DNA of 64,000 nucleotides from Streptomyces sp. NBC_00289 (GTDB lineage Bacteria; Actinomycetota; Actinomycetes; Streptomycetales; Streptomycetaceae), in contig NZ_CP108046.1 of assembly GCF_041435115.1 (NCBI RefSeq), forward strand, positions 1,736,001 through 1,800,000, given 5' to 3'. The position numbers were made by a program, and so were the translations under genes. Positions 52,992 through 61,116 of the stretch are shown here, in pieces (position 1 is the stretch's first letter; every line of letters begins with the position of its first letter). The notes under the pieces are model-generated. The model searched no databases and had not been told where the DNA came from. It saw nothing but the letters and a program-made list of their open reading frames with translations.

Positions 52992-54710
52992 TCACACGAC
53001 AGGTGCGGGCCGGCGGGCGTGCAGTGCCACGGTCAGTGTGTGCGGGCCGGATCCACCGATGTAGACGCGGTTCCCGGTCGTCGCATCGGTGCCGCCCGCC
53101 ACGGTGTAGTCCTGACCCGGGTCGTACCGTAGTACGTCGCTCCGGTCCGGCCCGGCGAGCAGTTCGCCTGCCTCGACGCCGGCCTCGACCCGGATCTCGT
53201 CGTCGCCGACCCGGTAGGTCATCGGCCCGGTCGTCAGGCACCAGCGTCCGTCGCCGATCGGTACGGCACCCTCCAGCACGCCGCCCGGCCGGAAGGTCAG
53301 TTCGAGCGCCCAGGGCACCCGTGGTCCGCTGATGTCGATCCGCAGGTCGGCACCGTCGTCCCTCAGGTCCACCTCGACGCGGGTCGTGTGCGAGACCTCG
53401 TCCCGAGGCCGGTCCGGGAAGGCCATCGCGGCCGCGAAGCGACCCTCGTCCGCCAGCCGGTAGACGCCGTCGTCCCGTCGCCCACCCGGCGGGAGCGGCT
53501 GGTAGTAGGCGGCCGTGAGGGTTTCGGTGAGCCGGTACCGGTTGTCGGCGGGCCGTTGCATGCCGGCGGCGCGGAACGGGCCCAGGTCGAAGAACCCCCG
53601 CGTGAGACGGACCGCGTCGAGGACGGCGTCGCCGGCGAACAGACGCAGGAAGGTGGGATTGCAGGCGAGGCCCGAGCGGATGCGCCGGTGCTCGGGCACG
53701 TCGGAGCCGCCGTACACCACCGTGTGCGCGGTGGCCGAGGCGCGTGCGGCGAGGCGTGCGGTGGTGATGTACCGGTCGCGCGGAAGTGTCTCCGCGGCCG
53801 GGTCCGGCAGGGCGCGGCACAGGTCCGGGGCGAGGAGGGTCTGGGCGAGCAGGTCGGGGTCGTCGATGCCGCCGGCGGCCGCCAGCCGCGCCGCCCGGCC
53901 GAAGTCGCCCCGGCCCGTGCGGATCGCGAGCAGCCGGTAGTGCGGCAGGTAGGGCGCCAGCGGGAACGGGTGGTTCTGGTCCTGCCGTCGCGAGTGGACG
54001 GTCTCCACCGTGCCGTCCGGCCTGATGAGGTCCAGGGTCGTGGCGAGATTGCGTTCGACGGCGTCGAGCAGGTCGGCACGTCCGAGGACGTCGGCAAGCA
54101 GCAGCAGCGACGGGTTGGACACGTGGGCCGCGTAGTTGGCGCTCCGTTCCGAGTACAGGCCCTCCGCGTCGATGTCGACGCCCTCGGCGAGCCATTCCGC
54201 CACGCGGTCGAGCAGCCGGTCGTCCGGGAACGACCGGTGCAGCCGGGCCAGCGCCGCGCACAGCTCCCAGCGGTGGTTCGGGGTGTGCACCCCACCGGTC
54301 AGGAGACTGCCGGAGGCGGCGCCGGCGATCTCGGCGAGCGCGGCCGTGACGTCGTGCAGTTCCGGCCCCGCGCCCGCGGCGAGGACGTGCGCGTCGCACA
54401 CGTCGTTGACGGTGAAAGCGGAGTCCGGCGGTGACTGCACGTTGTCGCCGCCGGCGAAGAGGCCGGTGGTGGTCTGCACGGCCCGCAAGGCGCGGAGGTG
54501 GGTCATCGCGGCGGCGACGGCCTGCCTGCTGCCGTGCAGTGCCGAGTCCGGGGAACGGTACGCCGCGACCAGGGTCTTCACCCGGCGCGCCAGACCACGG
54601 TGCGGCACACCGGCGGGTTCCTGGTCGGGGCAGGCCGCCAGCGGGACGGCCGACCGGTCGGCGGCGCCGGCCACCGCGCGGACGAACTCGTGGTCGAGCA
54701 CAGTGGGCAC
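52992..54710 (-). CDS. Putative (alpha/alpha)-toroid polysaccharide lyase-like protein
   Basis: A 572-residue protein without a signal peptide. The first about 370 residues are helical hairpins like an (alpha/alpha) toroid, with GGVHTPNHRWELCAALARLH and SERSANYAAHVSNPSLLLLADVLG, where Asn-His and Tyr/His pairs resemble the catalytic residues of heparinase II/III-type lyases. The last about 180 residues are beta-sandwich-like. It starts 2 bp after the second permease gene and so is the last gene of the sugar ABC operon. I infer cytoplasmic processing of an imported oligosaccharide, probably a uronic-acid-containing one. I do not recognise a named family. Confidence 0.6.
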   Translation of the reverse strand: MPTVLDHEFVRAVAGAADRSAVPLAACPDQEPAGVPHRGLARRVKTLVAAYRSPDSALHGSRQAVAAAMTHLRALRAVQTTTGLFAGGDNVQSPPDSAFTVNDVCDAHVLAAGAGPELHDVTAALAEIAGAASGSLLTGGVHTPNHRWELCAALARLHRSFPDDRLLDRVAEWLAEGVDIDAEGLYSERSANYAAHVSNPSLLLLADVLGRADLLDAVERNLATTLDLIRPDGTVETVHSRRQDQNHPFPLAPYLPHYRLLAIRTGRGDFGRAARLAAAGGIDDPDLLAQTLLAPDLCRALPDPAAETLPRDRYITTARLAARASATAHTVVYGGSDVPEHRRIRSGLACNPTFLRLFAGDAVLDAVRLTRGFFDLGPFRAAGMQRPADNRYRLTETLTAAYYQPLPPGGRRDDGVYRLADEGRFAAAMAFPDRPRDEVSHTTRVEVDLRDDGADLRIDISGPRVPWALELTFRPGGVLEGAVPIGDGRWCLTTGPMTYRVGDDEIRVEAGVEAGELLAGPDRSDVLRYDPGQDYTVAGGTDATTGNRVYIGGSGPHTLTVALHARRPAPVV

Positions 54711-54712
54711 GG

Positions 54713-55615
54713 TCAGTCCTTCAGTCCGGCATTGATGTCGGCGCTCATGACGTAGCGCTGGAAGACCAGGAAGACGAGGACCAGCGGGATCATGGAGATG
54801 ACCGATCCCCCGAGCAGCACGGACCAGTTGATGTTCTGCGCCCCGACCAGGCTCTGGATGCCGATCTGCACGGTGAACTTGTCGGGGTCGTTGAGCATCA
54901 GAAGCGGCCAGATGTAGTCGTTCCACCGCCACTGGAACGACAGGATGGCGAGCGTCAGCATGATGGGCCGGGAGATCGGCACCATGATCCTCAGGAAGAT
55001 CGACAGCTCACGCGCCCCGTCGATGCGGGCGGCCTCGACGAGCTCGTCGGGGACCGTCAGGAAGAACTGGCGGAACATGAAGCATCCGGTCGCGGTGAGC
55101 ACCGCCGGGAGGATGATGCCGCCGAACGAGTTGTAGAGGCCGAGGTCGCGGACCACCAGGAACTCCGGGGCGAGCATGACCTCGGACGGCAGCATCGTGG
55201 TGGCCAGGATGCAGAGGAAGAAGACCTTGAGCCACTTGTTGTCGTACTTGGCCAGCGCGTACCCGGTGCAGCAGCTGGCTCCCACCGTGAGGATCGTCGT
55301 GATCACGCACACGATGGCCGTGTTGATGAAGTACTGGGAGAAGTTGGCGCTGTCCCAGGCTGCCTTGTAGCCCGACAGGGTGGGGTTGTGCGGAAGCACC
55401 GTCAGCGGAAGGGAGAACAGGTCTCCGGCCGGTTTGAAGGAGCTGAGGACGAACCACAGCACCGGCAGCCCGTAGAGGCACGCCAGGATCCACAGCAGTG
55501 TCGTCGCGGGTACCGCGCGCCGAAGCCCACCGCCGCCCCCGCCGCGGGGCCGCCTCTTGGCAAGGGCCCGTACGGAATCGGCCTTGACCGGACGCGGCGT
55601 GTCTGTGGTTGTCAT
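54713..55615 (-). CDS. MalG-type sugar ABC permease
   Basis: A 300-residue permease with six helices. The EAA loop EAARIDGARELSIFLRIMVPISRPIM is standard for sugar importers. The start ATG overlaps the stop of the first permease (ATGA). A six-glycine run sits in the N-terminal tail (GGGGGGL). No ATPase gene is present in the operon, so an MsiK-like shared ATPase is expected. Confidence 0.93.
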   Translation of the reverse strand: MTTTDTPRPVKADSVRALAKRRPRGGGGGGLRRAVPATTLLWILACLYGLPVLWFVLSSFKPAGDLFSLPLTVLPHNPTLSGYKAAWDSANFSQYFINTAIVCVITTILTVGASCCTGYALAKYDNKWLKVFFLCILATTMLPSEVMLAPEFLVVRDLGLYNSFGGIILPAVLTATGCFMFRQFFLTVPDELVEAARIDGARELSIFLRIMVPISRPIMLTLAILSFQWRWNDYIWPLLMLNDPDKFTVQIGIQSLVGAQNINWSVLLGGSVISMIPLVLVFLVFQRYVMSADINAGLKD

Positions 55616-56523
55616 CGGTTCTCCATCCGCCGGTTGACGATCAGCTGGATGATCGCGACGGCCATCAGGATGAGCATGAGCACGAACGACGCGGCGCTCG
55701 CGTAGCCGATCTGGCCCGTTTTGAAGCCGGTCTGGTAGATGTACTGGACAAGCAGGTTGTTCGACGTTCCCGGTCCGCCGTTGTTGAGGGCGAGGAACAG
55801 CGGGTATTCCTTCATCGCGTTGATCGTGTTGAGCAGGATGACGATGAAGGAGGTGGGCGCGATGCTCGGCAGTGTGATGCTGATGAACTGGCGCCAGGGG
55901 CCCGCGCCGTCGAGCGAGGCCGCCTCGTAGTACGAGGTGGGCACGTTCTTGATCGCCGCGATGAACAACAGCATCGAGAACGCCGTCCCCCACCAGGCGC
56001 CCGCCATCACCACCACGCCCAGGGACAGGTCCGCGTTCGACTGCCAGGGGATCGCGTCCCCGCCGAGCTTCTCGATGACGTAGTTGATCAGTCCGAAGTT
56101 CTCGCCGAACAGCCAGCGCCACAGGACACCCACGACGATGGGCGAGATGAGCCACGGGATGAAGAAGACGACACGGGCGAGCGACGCGCCCTTGGCCTGC
56201 CTGCTCACCACCAGGTTGGCGATGAGCAGCGAGAGCGCGAAGTTCAGCGGAACGACGAGCACGGCGTACAGCAGCGTCCGGGCCAGCGCGTCGTAGAAGA
56301 TGGAGTCGCCGAACAGGTTCTGATAGTTGTCCAGTCCGACGAACTGGAACGCCCCTACGCCCGTGTAGTTCGTGAAGGAGTAGACGAGCCCGATCACCGC
56401 CGGCCAGACGAAGAACAGCGAGAAGAGCACAACATTGGCCGTGATGAGGACGAGCGGCGCAATGGTGTAGCTGCTGCGCCTCCTGGGCGGGCTCACGGAC
56501 ACGTCCGAGGCGCGTTTTGTCAT
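55612..56523 (-). CDS. MalF-type sugar ABC permease
   Basis: A 303-residue permease with six helices. The EAA loop is YYEAASLDGAGPWRQFISITLPSIAPTS. TNYTGVGAFQFVGLDNYQNLF is typical of the extracellular loop after helix 1. It follows the binding-protein gene after a 125 bp gap that carries two stem-loops. Confidence 0.93.
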   Translation of the reverse strand: MTKRASDVSVSPPRRRSSYTIAPLVLITANVVLFSLFFVWPAVIGLVYSFTNYTGVGAFQFVGLDNYQNLFGDSIFYDALARTLLYAVLVVPLNFALSLLIANLVVSRQAKGASLARVVFFIPWLISPIVVGVLWRWLFGENFGLINYVIEKLGGDAIPWQSNADLSLGVVVMAGAWWGTAFSMLLFIAAIKNVPTSYYEAASLDGAGPWRQFISITLPSIAPTSFIVILLNTINAMKEYPLFLALNNGGPGTSNNLLVQYIYQTGFKTGQIGYASAASFVLMLILMAVAIIQLIVNRRMENR

Positions 56524-56558
56524 CTTCCTGACTCCGTGCTGGTGGATGGGATTGCTGT

Positions 56559-56633
56559 GGGCTCACGCCGTGAGCCCGGCATCACGTGGGCGTTTTCCAG
56601 GCCGGGCGGCGGTGTGTCGGCCCCGCCGCCCGG
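56559..56633 (-). terminator. Intra-operon stem-loops after the binding-protein gene
   Basis: Two hairpins: GGGCTCAC/GTGAGCCC (56559-56577) and an 11 bp stem CCGGGCGGCGG (56602-56612) with its complement at 56623-56633. They lie between the binding-protein and permease genes, where such structures usually attenuate or stabilise the upstream message so that more binding protein is made than permease. Confidence 0.6.
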
Positions 56634-56648
56634 TCCTGTGGCCCACGA

Positions 56649-57971
56649 TCAGCCGCCGACCTGCTGGTTGTAGCCGGACACGATGTTCTCCAGGGCCTTG
56701 TCGGCCGTCTGCTGGCCGTTGATCGCCTTGCCGAGCTCCGTCTTGGTCGGGTCCTCGGTGAGGCTCTTGCCCTTCAGCACCCAGTTCGTCTGCGCGCCGT
56801 TGAAGTAGCCGGAGATCGGGTCGTAGAGCGGGATCTCCTCGTTGTACAGCTTGAACGCCGCCTGCGCCGCCTCGGACTTGAAGGGGTACTTCGGGCTCAG
56901 ACCGCTCTCGACCGGCAGGAACCCGGACGCCTCGCACAGCGCCTGGTAGTGGGCCGGCTCGTACAGCCAGGACAGGAACTTCGTCGCTGCGCCCGCCGCG
57001 TCGCCGTTGTTGTTGAAGCCCACCGTCATGCCGCCGCTGTTGACGTCACTGGCCTGCACCGGCTGGGCGGGAGTCGGGACGCTCGCCCAGTCGAACTTCT
57101 TGATGCTGTCCGCGAAGGCGGGAACCTGCCATACGCCGGACCAGTAGGCGACGACGTCACCGCTCTGGAACATGGCCGACGGGTCGGCGCCGCTGGTCCA
57201 CACCGACTTCGGCATGGTCTTGTCGTCGTTCAGTCCGACGAAGTAGTTCACGGCCTTCTTGGTCGCCGCGTCCACCGAGAACTTGCCGGAGGAGTCCGCG
57301 TGGACGTACTTCCCGCCCATCTCGTACACCATGGCGCGGAGCCGGGACGGCGACTGGTCGAACGTCAGGGAGTACTTGGCGCCGGTCTTCTCGCGGACCT
57401 TGTTCGCGGCGGCGATGAAGTCGGTCCAGGTCCAGGTCTTCTGGGGCGAGGCCGGGAAGGCGACGCCGGCCTTCTTGAACAGCGTCTCGTTGATGAACAG
57501 GCCGGACGCGGTGACGTCCGAGGGGATGGACAGCACCTTCCCGGACGAGTCCTTGGCGAGGAAGTTGGCGTTGATCTTGTTGCTCTTGTTGTTGGCGATG
57601 GAGCTGAGGTCGATCAGCTTGCTCGACCAGATCGGGTCCAGCGCCGGCACGGCCGCCACGTCGGGCAGGGAGTTCGCCTGCGCGGCGTTGTGGAGCTTCG
57701 TCGTGTAGCCGTCGTAGGGGATGTTGACGAGCTTGACGTTGACGCCGGTTTCCTTCTTGTACTGCGCCACCATCTTCTTCCAGCCCGCGTCCTGCCCCGG
57801 AACCGTGGAGATCCAGAACGTCAGCGACTTGGCGGTCCCGCCCGAGTCGGACCCCGACCCGCAGGCGGAGAGCAGCATGACACCTGCCGTGGCTACGGCA
57901 GCGAGGGGAACCAGGCGGCGCATGCCGCCGCGGCCGAGTCGGCGGGAGCGCCGCACACCTACAGTGGTCAT
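56649..57971 (-). CDS. Sugar ABC binding lipoprotein
   Basis: A 440-residue family-1 solute-binding lipoprotein. The signal peptide ends in the lipobox MLLSAC (Cys37). The mature part opens SLTFWISTVPGQDAGWKKMVAQYKKETGVNVKLVNIPYDGYTTKLHNAAQANSLPDV, as in oligosaccharide-binding proteins. AGGGA lies seven bases before ATG. First gene of the operon; a LacI/ROK-type palindrome is 234 bp upstream. Ligand unknown. Confidence 0.92.
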   Translation of the reverse strand: MTTVGVRRSRRLGRGGMRRLVPLAAVATAGVMLLSACGSGSDSGGTAKSLTFWISTVPGQDAGWKKMVAQYKKETGVNVKLVNIPYDGYTTKLHNAAQANSLPDVAAVPALDPIWSSKLIDLSSIANNKSNKINANFLAKDSSGKVLSIPSDVTASGLFINETLFKKAGVAFPASPQKTWTWTDFIAAANKVREKTGAKYSLTFDQSPSRLRAMVYEMGGKYVHADSSGKFSVDAATKKAVNYFVGLNDDKTMPKSVWTSGADPSAMFQSGDVVAYWSGVWQVPAFADSIKKFDWASVPTPAQPVQASDVNSGGMTVGFNNNGDAAGAATKFLSWLYEPAHYQALCEASGFLPVESGLSPKYPFKSEAAQAAFKLYNEEIPLYDPISGYFNGAQTNWVLKGKSLTEDPTKTELGKAINGQQTADKALENIVSGYNQQVGG

Positions 57972-58204
57972 CTTCGATCCCTTTTCCTCGCGGGGACGGA
58001 GCACGGCGCCGACCGAGCGGCACGGGTGCATTGTGCAGAAGAGTTTTGCTTTCCGAGGGCGCGGCCTCGCCCGGCCGCGTCATCCTGACGGGCGAGGATC
58101 CCCGGCCTCCTGGCCGTCACCGCACAAGCACGCCCTGGTGCGGTTGCCGTACGTCGAGTACGGGCGGGACGCTCACCCCAAGCCGGTGTCCCGACCGACT
58201 TAGA

Positions 58205-58212
58205 AAGCGCTT
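58205..58212. promoter_or_regulatory. AAGCGCTT palindrome upstream of the ABC operon
   Basis: AAGCGCTT, within GAAAGCGCTTG, lies between the ROK gene and the binding-protein gene, with TAAGT-like sequence just beyond on the minus strand. The core is that of LacI-family sugar operators. It suggests the ABC operon has its own regulated promoter in addition to read-through from ROK. Confidence 0.5.
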
Positions 58213-58244
58213 GTCCGGACATTGGCAGACCGAGTCGGAGGCCG

Positions 58245-59387
58245 TCAATCCTTCGTCCGCGCGGCCTCGGTCACGGTTTGGACTCCCCGGGCGACCGCCA
58301 GCCGGGCGGCACCCACCGCCGTGCCGAGATCTCCGACCGTGCTGCTGACCACTTCGGTGGGCCAGCTGAGCCGTGCCAGTTCGGCCCGCACACCGGGCAG
58401 GACCTGCGGGTCCGCGCCGGTACTGCCGCCCAGCACGAGCAGTCCGGGGTCCAGCACGGCGGTCACGGCGGCGGCGAGGCGGCCGATGTCCGTGGCATGG
58501 CGGCCCACCAGCGCGCGGGCCGTGGACCGGCCCTCGCGGGCGAGCGCGAAGAGCCGCTCGGCGGTGTCGGGACGCGGCCCTTCGGCGTCCGGCCAGGCCT
58601 CCGCCGCGCGCCGCAGCAGCGAGCGGGCGCCGATGTACTCCTCCAGCGCCTCGTGGCGCGGCTCGCTGTCGTCGTCCCAGGGGTAGGGCAGCCGGGCCAG
58701 CTCACCGGCGGCGCCGTTGGCTCCCCGCAGCACCTGCCCGCCGACCACGATGCCGAGGCCGATGCCCACGCCGATCCGCAGATAGCCGAAGGTGTGCCGG
58801 CCGCGGGCCGCGCCCTCGTGCAGTTCGGCGAGCGCGGCACAGTTCACGTTGTTCTCGAGGTGCACGGGAACACCCGGCGGCAGCGCGACGGCCATGGCGT
58901 CGAAGACGGGGCCGGCCTTGGCCGTCGCGGGGCGCACGGCGGAACCCTCCGCCCGCGCGGTGACGTCACCGACGGCGACCACGATGGTGCGCAGCGGGGC
59001 GTCGGCGGGCAGCGCGACCAGCGCCTCGCGCACCACGTCGGCGGCGTCGCCCCGGGGGCCGGTGGCCTGGGCGAGCAGGGTGCCGTCCAGGGCACAGCCA
59101 CGGACCCGGGTGAGGGCGGGGCCCAGGTCGACGGCGAGTACCGCCCCGGCCGCCTGTCCGAGACCGTATACGGCGGCGGAACGGCCGGTGCCGCTGGAGG
59201 CGGTGCCGGAGCAGGCGGCCAGGCGGGCGCTCTCCAGCTCCGCCACGGCGGAGGACACCGTCGGTTTCGACAGGCCCGCCAGACTCGCGAGCTGCGGCCG
59301 AGTCGCCGTGCCCGCCCGGGCCAGCACGGCGAACACCGCGCTCGCGCTCTCGGTCAGGCGGGGGGCGTTCGCCACGTCGTGTTCCAC
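58245..59387 (-). CDS. ROK-family transcriptional regulator
   Basis: A 380-residue regulator with an N-terminal winged helix (AVFAVLARAGTATRPQLASLAGLSKPTVSSAVAELES, about 17-52) and a ROK domain. The ROK domain keeps AVDLG and RIGVGIGLGIVVGGQV, but the usual Glu-Asn-Asp catalytic motif reads ENNVN and the CxCGxxGC zinc motif is absent, so it should bind a sugar without phosphorylating it. GGGAG is five bases before the GTG start. It is divergent from the sugar kinase across a palindromic operator and lies upstream of the ABC operon. Confidence 0.9.
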   Translation of the reverse strand: MEHDVANAPRLTESASAVFAVLARAGTATRPQLASLAGLSKPTVSSAVAELESARLAACSGTASSGTGRSAAVYGLGQAAGAVLAVDLGPALTRVRGCALDGTLLAQATGPRGDAADVVREALVALPADAPLRTIVVAVGDVTARAEGSAVRPATAKAGPVFDAMAVALPPGVPVHLENNVNCAALAELHEGAARGRHTFGYLRIGVGIGLGIVVGGQVLRGANGAAGELARLPYPWDDDSEPRHEALEEYIGARSLLRRAAEAWPDAEGPRPDTAERLFALAREGRSTARALVGRHATDIGRLAAAVTAVLDPGLLVLGGSTGADPQVLPGVRAELARLSWPTEVVSSTVGDLGTAVGAARLAVARGVQTVTEAARTKD

Positions 59388-59693
59388 AGTTCTCCCACAC
59401 AGGTCGAGGGCCGCGCTCCCGAGTCGGTCGGCTCCGGGGGAGGCGGCGATGGGATGCCCTGGCGTCGCGGTTCCCGCCCGGCGGTCCGGCTGGGCCGCCC
59501 GCGGTGGTCGAGTGCGCGATGCCTCTTGACACGCACTCTACTTCGTTAGTTAACTTCCTAACGAAGGTCACGGTACTCGTCTGCCGTGCTCGGTAAGAGG
59601 CCCGTCCCGGGGCTTCCCTAGTTCTTCAACTCCCTTTCCCCCATACACGGTTCGCCCACCGTCGCAGCCCCGCGCAACGACGAAAGAGGATCC
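59388..59693. other. Divergent regulatory region of ROK and kinase genes
   Basis: 306 bp. It contains the ROK operator (59541-59566) and a plus-strand TTGACA at 59526-59531. The part nearer the kinase gene (59580-59690) is an ordinary leader ending in AAAGAGG, the kinase ribosome binding site. Confidence 0.6.
59526..59566 (+). promoter_or_regulatory. ROK operator overlapping a consensus promoter
   Basis: CTTCGTTAG (59541-59549), 8 bp, CTAACGAAG (59558-59566): 9 bp perfect inverted arms, strikingly AT-rich for this genome. TTGACA (59526-59531) followed after 18 bp by TTAACT (59550-59555) forms a promoter whose -10 is inside the operator, so binding should block transcription of the kinase; the ROK start lies 154 bp away on the other side. 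Confidence 0.75.
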
Positions 59694-60602
59694 GTGCAGG
59701 ACCCTTCCCCCTCGTGCCCTCTTGTGGTGGGCATCGACGTGGGCGGCACCAAGACACATCTGCGCGCCTTCGCGGGCGACGACGTCGTCGCCGACCACGT
59801 CCGCACGAGCAGCGGCTGGCGGCCGCACGACCCCGTGGCCGCCGCGGCCTGGCTGGCCGCCCTGGCCGCCGACGCCCTGCCGACGGGCGCCCGCCCCGCG
59901 GCCGTGGCCGTGGGCGGACACGCCTGCGAGACCCCTCGCCAGTGCTCCGGCATCCGCTCCGCGCTCCGACCGCACTTCGACGCGCCCGCGCTGGTCGTGG
60001 GCGACGCCGAACTGCTCGTCCCCGCCGCGGGACTGGACAAGGGAGTCGGCCTGGTGGCCGGCACCGGCTCGGTGGCGGTCGGCCGGCTCGCGGACGGCAA
60101 CCCCGTCCAGGTCGGCGGCTGGGGCGCGGTCCTCGGCGACGAAGGCGGCTCGGCCGGTCTCGTCCGCGAGGCCGCCCGCGCCGTGTGGGCGGCCCACGAC
60201 CGCGGAGCGGACCCCGACCCACTCGCCGAAGGGCTCCTCGCCGCGTTCCACGTCAGCGAGGTTCCGGCGCTCGGCGCGGCGCTGGAGGGCGCCACCGACA
60301 TCTCGGCGGAGTGGGGCCGGCACGCGCCGGCCGTGTTCGCGGCAGCCGAGGCAGGCTCGGCGCTCGCCCGCACGGTGATCGCCGAGGCCGGCCGCGCCCT
60401 GTCCGCGCTCGTCGAACGGCTCGCCGCACGCGGCGTGGCGGTGGACGACGTGGTGGTCGCGGGCAGCACCGTCCTCGCCCAGCCCGCGCTCTACGACGCC
60501 TTCGTGTCCTCGCTCGCCGAAGCGGTGCCCGGCGCCCGACCGAGACCGTTGCGCGTAGCACCGGTCGAGGGCGCGGCGGCACTGGCCCGGTCGCTCCTGT
60601 GA
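59694..60602 (+). CDS. BadF/BadG-type sugar kinase (N-acetylglucosamine-kinase-like)
   Basis: A 302-residue ASKHA-fold kinase. Phosphate-1 motif GIDVGGTKTHLRA (13-25), VVGDAELLVPAA, adenosine/phosphate-2 motif GLVAGTGSVAVGR, and GGWGAVLGDEGGSAGLVREAARAV are as in N-acetylglucosamine kinases of this family. GTG start with AAAGAGG about six bases upstream. Controlled by the operator shared with ROK; it would phosphorylate an amino sugar or glucose released from the imported substrate. Sugar identity is inference. Confidence 0.82.
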   Translation: MQDPSPSCPLVVGIDVGGTKTHLRAFAGDDVVADHVRTSSGWRPHDPVAAAAWLAALAADALPTGARPAAVAVGGHACETPRQCSGIRSALRPHFDAPALVVGDAELLVPAAGLDKGVGLVAGTGSVAVGRLADGNPVQVGGWGAVLGDEGGSAGLVREAARAVWAAHDRGADPDPLAEGLLAAFHVSEVPALGAALEGATDISAEWGRHAPAVFAAAEAGSALARTVIAEAGRALSALVERLAARGVAVDDVVVAGSTVLAQPALYDAFVSSLAEAVPGARPRPLRVAPVEGAAALARSLL

Positions 60603-61116
60603 AGCCTCGTCCGATCACTCCCGCGCCCTTCGTACCGCTCGCGGTCACCCTCGACCGCACCCGTGAACGACGGCGGTCAAGGGTTGCCGTGCGCCGGTGC
60701 ACCGGCGGCTCCCGCGCCGGTCGGGCGGTTGGTTCCCGTGAGCCGGTAAGGCGGGGGCTCCTGTGGCCCACCCCGGCGGTCGGCATCCGTCAGCCGGTCG
60801 CAGAGCGGGCTTCCGCGAACCGCGCCGGACCGCGGGCTTCCGCGGACCCCTCCGAGCGGTGGGATCCCGTGAGTCACGCCGGCCCGAGGATTCCTGTGAG
60901 CCGGGCGGGCCCCGTTCACCCGCGGGACACGTCCGGGTCGCCGGACCTGCGTCGACGGGACACGAACCGGCCGTAGATCTTCACCCGTACGCACCACGGA
61001 CCACGGTCCCCACCTGGCACGTATGCGACGTGCGGCCTACCGCATCGTCGATCGCACGATCTCCCGCGGCCACAGGGCCGGGGAACTCAGCCGCAGCACT
61101 CAAGGAAGGCAGACGC
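60603..61116. other. 514 bp non-coding gap with short degenerate repeats
   Basis: From about 60715 to 60925 a unit of about 30 bp resembling GGNTCCYGTGAGCCGGNC or GCGGGCTTCCGCG recurs roughly seven times. No gene is supported. The last 120 bp lead to AAGGAAGG, the ribosome binding site of the PAP2 gene. Confidence 0.6.
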
